From contig JASLXG010000088.1 in assembly GCA_030740435.1 (NCBI GenBank), positions 1 to 33,823 of the forward strand: DNA of 33,823 nucleotides, in the 5' to 3' direction. Position numbers and translations under genes: made by a program. The notes beneath the pieces were generated by a model. It searched no databases and was not told where the DNA came from. It saw only the letters and a program-made list of their open reading frames with translations. Below are positions 1 through 7,871 of the stretch, in pieces. Each line of letters opens with the position of its first letter. Positions within the stretch are counted from its first letter, which is position 1. The DNA is from Alphaproteobacteria bacterium. Its GTDB lineage: Bacteria; Pseudomonadota; Alphaproteobacteria; UBA2966.

Positions 1-1
1 T

Positions 2-577
2 CTGCCGCCGAGCGTGACGTTGCGCCTTGTCGAGGTCGTCGAGTTGGAGCCACCGGACGGCATCGAGCCGTTGCACTGGCGTCTGCTGACGACGCACGAG
101 GTGAACGACGTTGCGGGCGCCTGGCAGATCGTCGACTGGTACGCCCAGCGCTGGATGATCGAGCAGCTGTTCCGGGTAATGAAGCGCCAGGGGCTTAAGG
201 TTGAAAACAGCCAGATCGAAAGCGCCGATCGGCTGCTCAAGCTGATCGCCATGGCGGCCCACGCCGCAGCGCTTACGCTGCAACTGGTCCAGGCCCGTGA
301 CGGCGCCGATGCCCGGCCGGCCAGCGCCGCCTTCAAGCCCCAGGAAATCGAGACCCTAGAGGCCGTCAACCCCCGCCTTGAAGGTAAAACAGAAAAACAA
401 AAGAACCCCTACCCCAGCCACAGCCTCGCGTGGGCGGCCTGGATCATCGGCCGCCTCGGCGGCTGGAACGGCTATCGCTCCTCAAAACCGCCGGGTCCGA
501 TCACCATGGTCAACGGCATAAATCAATTCCACGCAATCGCTGACGGCTGGGCCCTCAGAGATGTGTGCATCCCTTAG
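2..577 (+). CDS. IS4-family transposase, C-terminal part (5' end outside window)
   Basis: The reading frame is open to the left edge of the window, so this is the 3' part of a longer gene. The visible part carries the IS4-type Y-(2)-R-(3)-E-(6)-K signature: counting from the GTG at 14, Tyr43, Arg46, Glu50 and Lys57. The Glu is the third acidic residue of the DDE catalytic triad, so the chemistry would be cut-and-paste transposition. The two Asp residues must lie upstream and cannot be checked. The tail, rich in Gly and Trp and ending near a 'GWALRD' stretch, resembles the C-termini of Tn5/IS50-like members. A hairpin with a T-rich tail follows the stop directly. It differs in sequence from the IS4-type copy at 23905-25075. 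Whether the whole copy is intact is unknown. Confidence 0.85.
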   Translation: MPPSVTLRLVEVVELEPPDGIEPLHWRLLTTHEVNDVAGAWQIVDWYAQRWMIEQLFRVMKRQGLKVENSQIESADRLLKLIAMAAHAAALTLQLVQARDGADARPASAAFKPQEIETLEAVNPRLEGKTEKQKNPYPSHSLAWAAWIIGRLGGWNGYRSSKPPGPITMVNGINQFHAIADGWALRDVCIP

Positions 578-603
578 CGCCCCCCTGGGGGCGGCTTATT
601 TTT
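578..603 (+). terminator. Rho-independent terminator after the transposase
   Basis: The six bases 578-583 (CGCCCC) pair with 588-593 (GGGGCG) around a four-base loop, and TTATTTTT follows at 596-603. The hairpin begins at the base after the transposase stop codon. On the other strand there is no T tract, so it is best read as a plus-strand terminator. The rest of the gap to 661 shows nothing I can name. Confidence 0.6.
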
Positions 604-661
604 GTGCCTACCTTAACCTTCTCCAGGGGGGGCTGTGTGGGCGCCGCCCGATCAGCACCAA

Positions 662-1573
662 TCACTCCCCGCGGGGGCGGACCAGCAGCACCGGCAGGTG
701 CAGCTCTGCGATGATCTTTTCGGCCGGGCCCTGGGCCAGCAGCGCGCTGTCATCGGCCAGCACGATCAGCTCGCCGTGTTCCTGCCACAGCGTGTTGGCC
801 AGCTGGCCAGGGCGGTCGAGCAGCACCCGGACACGCTTGATGGCGATGCCCTGGGGTGCCAGGCGGGTCATGGCGTCGGCTTCGAGGGCCCGGGTTTGGT
901 CCTCGCTCGATCCCACCAGAAGCAGCGTCAGGCGGCGCCCCCCGTTGCCGGCGATGGCGGCGGCGATGGCCACGGCACGGTCGCTGGCCGGGGTGCCCTC
1001 GTAGACCGAGATCACCGGCTGCTCGCCCGCTTGGCCGGCGGTGTGTTCGCCGACCAGCACGGCGCCCGGCGCCTCGCCCCACAGCCGCCGTGCCGTCGAG
1101 CCCAGGCCGGCGTCGCGGCCCAGGCGGCGGTTGGCCTTGCCCAGGATGACCATGTCGGCGCCCGGCGCGGCGGCCAGGATCTCGCCACTGACCTGGCCCC
1201 GGGCGCTGCGGAAGGACCAGCGCACGGCGTGGCGTTCCGAGGCCCGGGCCAGGGCTCGTTGCGCCGCGCGGGCCTGGGCCCGCAGGCTGCGCTCCATGTC
1301 GGCCTCGGACAACGGTTGGCTGGCCGAGGTCATGCTGACGATGCGGGTGAGCGGCGCCCGGGCCACCCGCAGCAGCGCCTCGTCCTCGACATGCAGGCCC
1401 TCGAGCTCGGCCTCGAGGAGCGCCGCCAGGCGGGCCGCGGCGTCCAGCGCGGCCAGCCCTTTGGCCGAGGAATCCAAGGCCAGCAAAATACGCCGGATGT
1501 CGTGGTCGCTCTTGTCCGGCCGGCGGCGCGGCAGGCGGCGGCGCTCATGGTGGGGTCGCTGAGCCATTTTCAT
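662..1573 (-). CDS. Universal stress protein (UspA-like, tandem)
   Basis: The 303-residue protein looks like two degenerate UspA-type alpha/beta domains in tandem. The first begins near residue 27 (IRRILLALDSS) and ends near the 'AVLVGE' strand; the second begins near 'PVISVYEG' and ends in 'LPVLLVRPRG'. A 'GLGSTARR' stretch resembles the last part of the nucleotide-binding G-2x-G-9x-G(S/T) motif, but the full motif is not clear, so ATP binding is doubtful. The basic N-terminus (about 25 residues, many Arg and His) is outside the family fold. The start codon overlaps the stop of the upstream Lon-like gene (ATGA), implying translational coupling and joint expression. An in-frame ATG two codons later is an equally possible start. 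A role in stress tolerance is inferred from the family and from the protease partner. Confidence 0.7.
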   Translation of the reverse strand: MKMAQRPHHERRRLPRRRPDKSDHDIRRILLALDSSAKGLAALDAAARLAALLEAELEGLHVEDEALLRVARAPLTRIVSMTSASQPLSEADMERSLRAQARAAQRALARASERHAVRWSFRSARGQVSGEILAAAPGADMVILGKANRRLGRDAGLGSTARRLWGEAPGAVLVGEHTAGQAGEQPVISVYEGTPASDRAVAIAAAIAGNGGRRLTLLLVGSSEDQTRALEADAMTRLAPQGIAIKRVRVLLDRPGQLANTLWQEHGELIVLADDSALLAQGPAEKIIAELHLPVLLVRPRGE

Positions 1574-4077
1574 GGCGCCTCGGGCGCCTTTTCGTTTTTC
1601 TCCGCCCGGCCGCGTCCTTTTCTGGCAAAAGCTCGAATATCCTCGGCCATCTTGATCAGGCGGTCCTCGACCAGGCGGTTGACCGACTTCTCCGGGAACT
1701 TGCCGTCGCGGCGGCGCTGGCCGGCCGGCCGGCCGGTCAACAGCTCGATACCATCATCGATGGTCTCGACCGGGTAGATCTGGAAGCGCCCCTTGGCGCA
1801 GGCCTCGACCACGTCGTGGCGCAGCATCAGATGAGCCACGTTGGCGGCCGGGATGAGCACGCCCTGGCGGCCGCTGAGGCGGCGCTGGCGGCAGAGGTCG
1901 AAGAAGCCCTCGATCTTTTCGTTGACGCCGCCGATGGCCTGCACCTCGCCGAACTGATTGACCGAGCCGGTAACCGCCAGCGACTGCTTGATGGCGACGC
2001 TGGAGAGAGCCGAGAGCAATGCATAGAGCTCGGTGGACGACGCCGAATCTCCGTCGATGCCGCCATAGGATTGCTCGAAGACCAGGCTGGCCGAGAGCGA
2101 CAACGGCCGGTCGGCGGCATAGCGCGCACCGAGAAAACTGGTCAGAATCAGCACGCCCTTGGAGTGCAGCGGCCCACCCAGCTCGACCTCGCGCTCGATG
2201 TCGACGACGCGGCCGCGGCCGGGCCGAATGCGGGCCGTTATACGGCTGGGCCGGCCGAAAGAAAAATCACCCAGGCTGAGTACCGAGAGCGCATTGACCT
2301 GGCCCACCTTCTTGCCAGCGGTGTCGATCATCAGGGTGCCGCGCACGATCATCTCCTGCGAGCGTTCCCGCAGCCGGTCATGGCGGCGGCTGCGGGCCAA
2401 GACGCTCTTGTCGATGTCGGCCGCCGTCACCACCCGGCGCTTAGCCGTGCTGGCCCAGTGGTCGGCCTCAGACATGATGTCGTTGATCTGGCCCATGGCG
2501 GTGGAAAGCCGGGACTGATCGGCGGCCAGACGGCTGGAATGCTCGATCAGGCGGGCCACCGCGGAACGCGCGAAGGGCTTGAGCTCGCGGCTGCGCACGA
2601 AGCGGCCCAGCAAGCGGGCGTAGGCCAGCACCGACTTTGGCGTGCGCTCCATGTCGGCGCCATAATCGACCGAGACCTTGAAGAGCTCGCCGAATTCGGG
2701 ATCGGCCTGGCAGAGCAGGTAATAAATGCGCGGCTCGCCGATCAGCACCACCTTGACGTCGAGCGGGAGGGCCTCGGCCTCTACCGAGATGGTGCTGATC
2801 AGGCTGAGCGCCTGGCCCAACGATTCGATGCGCACCTGGCGCGATCGCAGCGCCCGCTTCAGGCCCTCCCAGGCATAGGGCTGGGTCAGCAGCTTGATGG
2901 CGTCAATGATGATGTAGCCACCGTTGGCGCCCTGCAGCGAGCCCGCCTTGATCAGCGTGAAGTCGGTGATCAGCGCCCCCATCTCGGAGATGTGCTCGAC
3001 CCGGCCCACCAGGTTGGCATAGGTCGGGTTGTCCTCGTAGACCACCGGCGCCCCCATGGCGGTACTGTTGTCGACCAGCAGGTTGACCTGGTAGCGCCGG
3101 AAAGCCCGAGACGGTGGCCGGGGCTGGGGCGACACGGCTCCGGCCCCGGGGCCGGAGCCGGCGGCGGCGGCGGCGGCCATGATGGCGGCCTCGGGGCCGC
3201 CCGGAATCGACTGTTCCTGCGCCTCACCCTTGTCGAGGAAGACGTCGACGTTCTCCAGCACGTCGGCCTGCACCGCTTCCAGGTATTTGAGCACCAGCGG
3301 GTGGCCCTCGTACTTTTGGCAGAGCTCGTCGATCAGGTGGCCGACGGCGTACATGGTGACTTCGCGGTTGAGCTGGGAAATGCGCTTGCGGCGTTCGCGG
3401 TCCCATTCGGGCACTTGGCGGATGGTCTCCTGCAGCTCCTCCTGCAGCTCCTCCAGGGCCGCCTGCAGTTGCTTGCGCTCGGCTTCGTCCAGCGCCTGGA
3501 AGGCGTCGGGCGTGATCACCTCGCCCTCGCGCGTCGGCGCCAGCGCCAGCCCGGCCGGGGTGCGCACCAGGGTGACGCCGCGTTCCCGGCCGCTTTCCTG
3601 GATGACCTCGAAGGCCTGTTCCTGGCGCTCACGAAACTCCTCGTCCATGCTCTGGCGGCGGTTGCGGTATTCCTCGCTCTCGAAAACCGCCGGCAGCGTA
3701 TTGTGCAATTCCTCGACGAAGCCCGCCATGGCGGTTCGAAAATCGGCCCCTTCGCCGGCCGGCAGCTCAATGGCGCGGGGCCGGTGGGCTTCGCTGAAGT
3801 TATGCACCAGGCACCAGTCCGAGGGCCTGGGCTCCTTGGCGGCACGGCGGTTGAGGAACTCTCGCACCGTGGTGTGGCGCCCCGTGCCTGAAGGGCCGTG
3901 GACGAAAAGGTTGTAGCCGTCGCTGCGGATCGAAGTGCCGAACTCGATGGCCTCGACGGCGCGAGGCTGGCCCAGAACCTCGGTCAGCTCCTCCAGCTCA
4001 TTGGTGTTCTCGAAGGGCAGGAGCCGGGGATCGCAGACTCGGTAAAGGGATTCGGGTTTGAGCGGTGCTGGTGCCAT
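1570..4077 (-). CDS. Lon-like AAA+ protease (AAA_32 / Lon_C type)
   Basis: This 835-residue protein is an ATP-dependent serine protease of the Lon-like group that lacks the classical N-terminal Lon domain. A P-loop-like stretch sits at residues 61-69 (GPSGTGRHT) with Arg in the usual Lys place, and a Walker-B-like 'GGYIIIDA' is found near residue 385. The C-terminal domain has the Ser-Lys dyad: Ser678 in 'GDSAS' and Lys721 in 'NEKIEG', 43 residues apart as in classical Lon. Between them and the ATPase lie a charged, helical region and an Ala/Gly-rich low-complexity insert near residues 290-320. I chose the ATG at 4077 because AGGAGG lies 10 bases before it; the frame continues to 4110 without such a site. 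The downstream Usp-like gene overlaps by four bases. Substrates are unknown; cytoplasmic protein quality control is an inference. Confidence 0.88.
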   Translation of the reverse strand: MAPAPLKPESLYRVCDPRLLPFENTNELEELTEVLGQPRAVEAIEFGTSIRSDGYNLFVHGPSGTGRHTTVREFLNRRAAKEPRPSDWCLVHNFSEAHRPRAIELPAGEGADFRTAMAGFVEELHNTLPAVFESEEYRNRRQSMDEEFRERQEQAFEVIQESGRERGVTLVRTPAGLALAPTREGEVITPDAFQALDEAERKQLQAALEELQEELQETIRQVPEWDRERRKRISQLNREVTMYAVGHLIDELCQKYEGHPLVLKYLEAVQADVLENVDVFLDKGEAQEQSIPGGPEAAIMAAAAAAGSGPGAGAVSPQPRPPSRAFRRYQVNLLVDNSTAMGAPVVYEDNPTYANLVGRVEHISEMGALITDFTLIKAGSLQGANGGYIIIDAIKLLTQPYAWEGLKRALRSRQVRIESLGQALSLISTISVEAEALPLDVKVVLIGEPRIYYLLCQADPEFGELFKVSVDYGADMERTPKSVLAYARLLGRFVRSRELKPFARSAVARLIEHSSRLAADQSRLSTAMGQINDIMSEADHWASTAKRRVVTAADIDKSVLARSRRHDRLRERSQEMIVRGTLMIDTAGKKVGQVNALSVLSLGDFSFGRPSRITARIRPGRGRVVDIEREVELGGPLHSKGVLILTSFLGARYAADRPLSLSASLVFEQSYGGIDGDSASSTELYALLSALSSVAIKQSLAVTGSVNQFGEVQAIGGVNEKIEGFFDLCRQRRLSGRQGVLIPAANVAHLMLRHDVVEACAKGRFQIYPVETIDDGIELLTGRPAGQRRRDGKFPEKSVNRLVEDRLIKMAEDIRAFARKGRGRAEKNEKAPEAP

Positions 4078-4135
4078 GGCGCGGGTTCCTCCTGAGGCTA
4101 GAATCATCACCCCGCGGCGGCGCCCGTCAAGGGGA

Positions 4136-4546
4136 TCAATCCTGAGGTGCTTCCAATTTTGCCATGTCGGCGTCGGAAAAGCCGAAATGATGGCCGATCT
4201 CGTGGATCAGCACGTTGCGCACCAGGTCGCCCAGGCTGTCCTCGCTCTCGCACCAGTAGGCCAGGATGGGCTGGCGATACAACAGGATCATGTCGACGTC
4301 GACGGGCGTGTCGAGGACGCTTTTGCGGGCCAGGTCGAGGCCGCGGTAGAGGCCCAAAAGGTCATACTCGGACTGGATGCCAAGCTCGTCGAGGGTCTCG
4401 CGGTCGGGGAACTCGGCCACACGGATAACCACATCGTCGACGAAGCCGCGCAAGCGCGCCGGGATGGCACGGTAGGCGGCATCGGCGATGACTTCGAACT
4501 CGGCGGCGCTGGGTGCCAGCTCGGCATAACGCGCGGTTTCCTCCAT
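4136..4546 (-). CDS. Metallopeptidase family protein (Zincin_1)
   Basis: This 136-residue protein has an HExxH zinc-binding motif at residues 115-119 (HEIGHH), followed by a 'GFSD' stretch whose Asp may be a further ligand. Length and motif position fit the small bacterial Zincin_1 family (PF06262), whose physiological substrate is not established. No signal peptide or membrane segment is seen, so it is probably cytoplasmic. The ATG at 4546 gives the usual family length; extending to the TTG at 4600 would read through a terminator hairpin. No clear Shine-Dalgarno precedes the ATG, and the terminator of the upstream dehydrogenase ends only about 18 bases before it. The message may therefore be leaderless or have a very short leader. 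Confidence 0.8.
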   Translation of the reverse strand: MEETARYAELAPSAAEFEVIADAAYRAIPARLRGFVDDVVIRVAEFPDRETLDELGIQSEYDLLGLYRGLDLARKSVLDTPVDVDMILLYRQPILAYWCESEDSLGDLVRNVLIHEIGHHFGFSDADMAKLEAPQD

Positions 4547-4563
4547 AGCCGGAGGATACACAC

Positions 4564-4588
4564 AAAAAAGGGGGGCAGACTGCCCCCC
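4564..4588 (-). terminator. Rho-independent terminator after the short-chain dehydrogenase
   Basis: Bases 4570-4577 (GGGGGGCA) pair with 4581-4588 (TGCCCCCC) around a three-base loop. Six A residues at 4564-4569 give a U6 tract on minus-strand RNA. The hairpin lies between the dehydrogenase stop at 4612 and the metallopeptidase ATG at 4546, so it should end dehydrogenase transcription. The opposite side has only three T residues, so it would be weak for plus-strand RNA. Confidence 0.75.
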
Positions 4589-4611
4589 TTTCCGGTCCAA
4601 GGCACCGTGGT

Positions 4612-5376
4612 CTATCTGGGCGCCATCCTCAGCGCACCATCGAGACGGATGGTTTCGCCGTTGATCATGTCGTTCCGGCAGATGTGCACGGCCAGGTCGG
4701 CGTATTCCTCGGGCGTGCCCAGGCGCGAGGGGAAGGGCACGCTGTCGCCCAGCGCCTTTTGCACGTCGGGCGGCAGGGTGAACATCATCGGCGTCTTGAA
4801 GAGGCCCGGCGAGATGGTGTTGACGCGGATGCCGTTGGAGGCGAACTCGCGGGCCAGCGGCAGCGTCATGGAAGAAACCCCGCCCTTGGAGGCGGCGTAG
4901 GCAGGCTGGCCGATCTGGCCCTCGGTAGCGGCCACCGAGGCGGTGTTGATGATGACGCCGCGCCCGCCCGTGTCGCCCAGCGGCTCAAGCGCCAGCATGT
5001 CGGCGGCGGCCAGGCGGATGGCGTTGAAGGTACCGATCAGGTTGATCTCGATGACCCTCGTGAACTGCTCCAGCGGCAAGGGTCCCTTGCGGCTGACGGC
5101 CCGGGCCGAGACGCCGATGCCGGCGCAGTTGATCAGCACCCGGGCGGCGCCCAGCGCCTCGCGGGCGGCGGCTATGGCGGCCTCGGTCTGGGGCCCGTCC
5201 GAGACGTCGCAGGCATGGGCCGAGCCGCCCACCTCGCCGGCCACGCGCTCGGCGTTCTCCTGGTTGAGGTCGAAGATGGCGACCTTGGCACCGGCTGCCG
5301 CCAGCGCCTTGGCACTGGCCTCGCCGAGCCCCGAGCCGCCACCGGTGACGATGGCTGTTACACCGTCCAATTCCAT
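4612..5376 (-). CDS. Short-chain dehydrogenase (3-hydroxyacyl-CoA dehydrogenase type-2-like)
   Basis: This 254-residue protein is a classical NAD(P)-dependent SDR. It has the TGGGSGLG cofactor loop at residues 11-18, a 'NCAG' stretch at 83-86, and catalytic Ser147, Tyr160 and Lys164 (YAASK). Asp36 after the second strand (IFDLN) favours NAD over NADP. The sequence style, including 'LPLAREFASNGIRVN' and the 'TPMM' stretch, resembles the HSD10 / type-2 3-hydroxyacyl-CoA dehydrogenase group, so oxidation of short 3-hydroxyacyl-CoAs in beta-oxidation or branched-chain breakdown is a reasonable inference, not proven. The ATG at 5376 has AGGAGG seven bases upstream, which decides the start against longer frames to 5577. 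A strong terminator follows. Confidence 0.85.
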   Translation of the reverse strand: MELDGVTAIVTGGGSGLGEASAKALAAAGAKVAIFDLNQENAERVAGEVGGSAHACDVSDGPQTEAAIAAAREALGAARVLINCAGIGVSARAVSRKGPLPLEQFTRVIEINLIGTFNAIRLAAADMLALEPLGDTGGRGVIINTASVAATEGQIGQPAYAASKGGVSSMTLPLAREFASNGIRVNTISPGLFKTPMMFTLPPDVQKALGDSVPFPSRLGTPEEYADLAVHICRNDMINGETIRLDGALRMAPR

Positions 5377-5500
5377 GGTTTGTCCTCCTGAAAGGCAGAT
5401 ATCGCGGAAAAAAGGCTTGCCGTCGTTTAGCAGATCGCGTGGGCCATGGCGACCGCCGTTATGTTGGGCCTGTGTTGCGCCTGGCTGGCCCCGTACCCAT

Positions 5501-5866
5501 ATGCCGGAAATGGTCGAGCCAAGTGATTCCGACTCCGACCTCGTGCGCCGCGGCTTCTGGACCAAGGTGCGGCGCACGCTGGGCCGGGTGCCTTTTTTGG
5601 AGCAGGCCGTGGCGGCCTATTTCTGCGCCACCGACGCGGCCACGCCGCGCCACGTCAAGGCGCTGCTGCTGGCCGCCATCGCCTATTTCGTGGTGCCCAC
5701 CGACATGATCCCCGATTTCATCACCGGCATCGGTTTCGTCGATGACGCCAGCGTGCTGGCCGGCGCCATCAATCGCGTCCGCCGTCATCTCAAGCCGCAT
5801 CACCACGAGCGCGCCCGCCAGGCCCTGGCCCACTTGCGCGGCGAACAAGAAGCCGACGTTACCTGA
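5501..5866 (+). CDS. DUF1232 (YkvA-like) small membrane-associated protein
   Basis: This 121-residue protein contains the DUF1232 core: a hydrophobic segment near residues 54-66 followed by 'VPTDMIPDFITGIGFVDD'. The Pro-x-Asp-x-Ile-Pro-Asp pattern is typical of the family (PF06803). One membrane-inserted segment is likely. The C-terminal tail is basic and His-rich, then acidic. The function of the family is not known. The start at the ATG at 5501 gives the usual length; no good Shine-Dalgarno is visible. It lies six bases before the peptide-binding protein gene, so the two may be cotranscribed. The 124-base gap to the divergent dehydrogenase gene should hold promoters for both directions, but I see no convincing -35/-10 pair. 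Confidence 0.75.
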   Translation: MPEMVEPSDSDSDLVRRGFWTKVRRTLGRVPFLEQAVAAYFCATDAATPRHVKALLLAAIAYFVVPTDMIPDFITGIGFVDDASVLAGAINRVRRHLKPHHHERARQALAHLRGEQEADVT

Positions 5867-5872
5867 AGCCCC

Positions 5873-7738
5873 GTGTTTGCTATCATCGCCGGCGTGAACG
5901 CCCGGCTGACATTATTTTGCCTGCTGACGGCAGGTGCCTCGCTGCTGTTGGGGCCGGCGCTGGCCGCCGAGCCGCGCCACGGGCTCTCGGCCTTCGGCGA
6001 TCTCAAGTACGGCGCCGATTTCCAGCACTTCGACTACGTCGATCCCCAGGCTCCCAAGGGCGGTGCGCTGAGGCTGGCGGCCACGGGATCCTTCGACAAC
6101 CTCAATCCCTTCATCCTCAAGGGCATACGTTTTCGCGGCATGGCCAATGCCATCGGCGGGCTGCCGTTCGAATCACTGATGGCGGGCTCGGCGGACGAGC
6201 CCGACGCCATGTACGGCCTGGTGGCGGCCACGGCCGAGCTGGCGTCGGATCGTTCCTGGGTCGAGTTCACGCTGCGGCCCGAAGCGCGCTGGCACGATGG
6301 CTCGGCGATCAGCGCGGACGACGTGGTCTTTTCTTTCCACACCCTCAAAACCGAAGGTGCGCCCAGTTTCCGCATCACCTACCGCGACATCGAAAAGGTG
6401 GCAGTGACGGCCCCCGGCCGGGTGCGATTCAGCTTCCGCCCAGGCGGCGTGTGGCGCGACCTGCCGCTGCTGGCAGGCTCCATGCCGCTGATTTCCAAGG
6501 CCTATTACGCCAAGGTCGAATTCAACAAGACCACCGTCCAGCCGCCGCTGGGCAGCGGCCCCTACCGCATCACCAAGGTCGACCAAGGCCGTTCGGTAAC
6601 CCTGGAACGGGTGGCGGACTATTGGGCGCGGGATTTGCCGGTCAACCGCGGGCGCTACAACTTCCAGACCATCCGCTTCGACTTCTATCGCGACCGCAAT
6701 GTCGAATTCGAAGCCTTCAAGGCCCATGAGTACGATTTCCGCGAGGAGTTCACCTCCAAGGTTTGGGCCACCTCATACAAGTTCCCGGCCGTCAAAAAGG
6801 GCCTGGTGGTGGTCGAGACCGTGCCCGACGCCTCTCCCGCCAACCGCCAGAATTTCATGCTCAACCTGCGCCGGGCCAAGTTCCAGGACCGCGGCGTGCG
6901 CCAGGCCTTCGACCTGGCCTTCGATTTCGAATGGATCAACAAGAACCTCTTCTACGGCCTCTACAGCCGAACGCTCAGCGTTTATCAGAACACCTCCATG
7001 GCGGCCCGCGATTTGCCGGGGCCGGCCGAACTGGCGTTGCTCGAGCCCCACCGCGCGGGCCTGCCGGCCGAGGTCTTCAGCCAAATCTACCAGCCGCCCA
7101 AGTCCGACGGCCTGGGCAACAACCGGCGAAATTTGCGCCAGGCCGCCAAGCTGCTGAGTGCCGCCGGCTGGCGCATCGAGGACGGCCGTCGCGTCAACGC
7201 CGCCGGACAGGCTTTCGAGCTCGAGTTCCTGACCTTTTCGCCCACCTTCGAACGCGTCTACGCCCCCATCGTGCGCAACCTGAAGAAACTCGGCATCCGC
7301 GCCACCATCCGGGTGGTCGATTCGGCGCAGTACGCCAACCGCATGCAGGAGTTCGACTTCGACGTCTCGACCACGGCCTTCGGCGGCCAGACCACGCCCG
7401 GCGTCGGCGAGCGCACTTTCTGGGGCTCGGAAGCGGCCAACAGCCCGGGCTCCATCAATTACGCCGGCATAGCGGACCCCGTGGTCGACGACCTGGTGGC
7501 CCGCATCGCCGCGGCCCAAACCCGGCCCGAGCTGGAGACCGCCGCCCGGGCCCTCGATCGCGTGCTCTTGTGGAACCAGTACCTGATACCGCAATGGTTC
7601 CGCGCCTTCCACCCCATCGCCTACTGGGACCGCTTCAGCCGGCCGGCCACCAAGCCCAAGTACGGGCTCGGCTTTCTCGACACCTGGTGGCACGACACGG
7701 ATAAAGCGGCACGCCTGGCCGCCAAGGCCAAGCGCTAG
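5873..7738 (+). CDS. yejA: Peptide/oligopeptide ABC transporter substrate-binding protein (YejA-like)
   Basis: This protein of about 621 residues is an SBP family 5 periplasmic binding protein. The N-terminus is a signal peptide: a hydrophobic run ending in 'GPALAAEP' with likely cleavage after AxA near residue 32. The mature start resembles YejA ('HGLSAFGDLKYGADF', then 'PKGGALRLAATGSFDNLNPF'). Downstream come 'SWVEFTLRPEARWHDGS' and 'DDVVFSFHTLK', standard for oligopeptide-binding proteins. The gene is followed in order by yejB-, yejE- and yejF-type genes, so it delivers peptides to that importer. In E. coli the homologous system takes up microcin C; the natural ligand here is unknown. Two GTG starts are possible, 5873 and 5894. 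The second gives a shorter, more typical signal-peptide n-region; neither has a strong ribosome-binding site. Confidence 0.9.
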   Translation: MFAIIAGVNARLTLFCLLTAGASLLLGPALAAEPRHGLSAFGDLKYGADFQHFDYVDPQAPKGGALRLAATGSFDNLNPFILKGIRFRGMANAIGGLPFESLMAGSADEPDAMYGLVAATAELASDRSWVEFTLRPEARWHDGSAISADDVVFSFHTLKTEGAPSFRITYRDIEKVAVTAPGRVRFSFRPGGVWRDLPLLAGSMPLISKAYYAKVEFNKTTVQPPLGSGPYRITKVDQGRSVTLERVADYWARDLPVNRGRYNFQTIRFDFYRDRNVEFEAFKAHEYDFREEFTSKVWATSYKFPAVKKGLVVVETVPDASPANRQNFMLNLRRAKFQDRGVRQAFDLAFDFEWINKNLFYGLYSRTLSVYQNTSMAARDLPGPAELALLEPHRAGLPAEVFSQIYQPPKSDGLGNNRRNLRQAAKLLSAAGWRIEDGRRVNAAGQAFELEFLTFSPTFERVYAPIVRNLKKLGIRATIRVVDSAQYANRMQEFDFDVSTTAFGGQTTPGVGERTFWGSEAANSPGSINYAGIADPVVDDLVARIAAAQTRPELETAARALDRVLLWNQYLIPQWFRAFHPIAYWDRFSRPATKPKYGLGFLDTWWHDTDKAARLAAKAKR

Positions 7739-7765
7739 GATGCCGGGTGTATGGACATAGCGGCC

Positions 7766-7838
7766 CACCCCCCCTCCCTCATCCTCCCCCTCCCCCTCCC
7801 CACAAAACCGAATTTTGGGGGAGGGAGGGGTGGGGGTG
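7766..7838. repeat. G/C-tract palindromic intergenic repeat, copy 1
   Basis: A C/T-rich arm (7766-7800) is followed by ACAAAACCGAATTTT and a G-rich arm (7817-7838) containing GGGGGAGGG and GGGGTGGGGGTG. The same G-rich arm recurs at 15230-15252. Such dispersed palindromes resemble REP-type intergenic repeats of high-GC proteobacteria. It fills the gap between the yejA- and yejB-type genes and ends about 33 bases before the yejB start, so a folded RNA here could lower expression of the membrane subunits relative to the binding protein. There is no T tract to make it a normal terminator. Confidence 0.65.
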
Positions 7839-7871
7839 TGTCGCCGCCCGCACCAGGCAGGACCTAGCCCC

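Noticed and set aside
635-1777. Long plus-strand reading frame of about 380 codons opposite the Usp-like and Lon-like genes
   Set aside because: It is antisense to two genes with recognisable families and its product is Gln/Gly/Arg-rich without known motifs; typical of high-GC shadow frames.
1816-3891. 691-codon plus-strand frame opposite the Lon-like gene
   Set aside because: Antisense to the protease, His/Leu/Asp-rich and without any domain; the minus-strand frame has a full Ser-Lys protease domain and a ribosome-binding site.
7766-7838. CRISPR-like or tandem repeat
   Set aside because: The repeated units are C/T or G tracts within one palindrome with no spacers.
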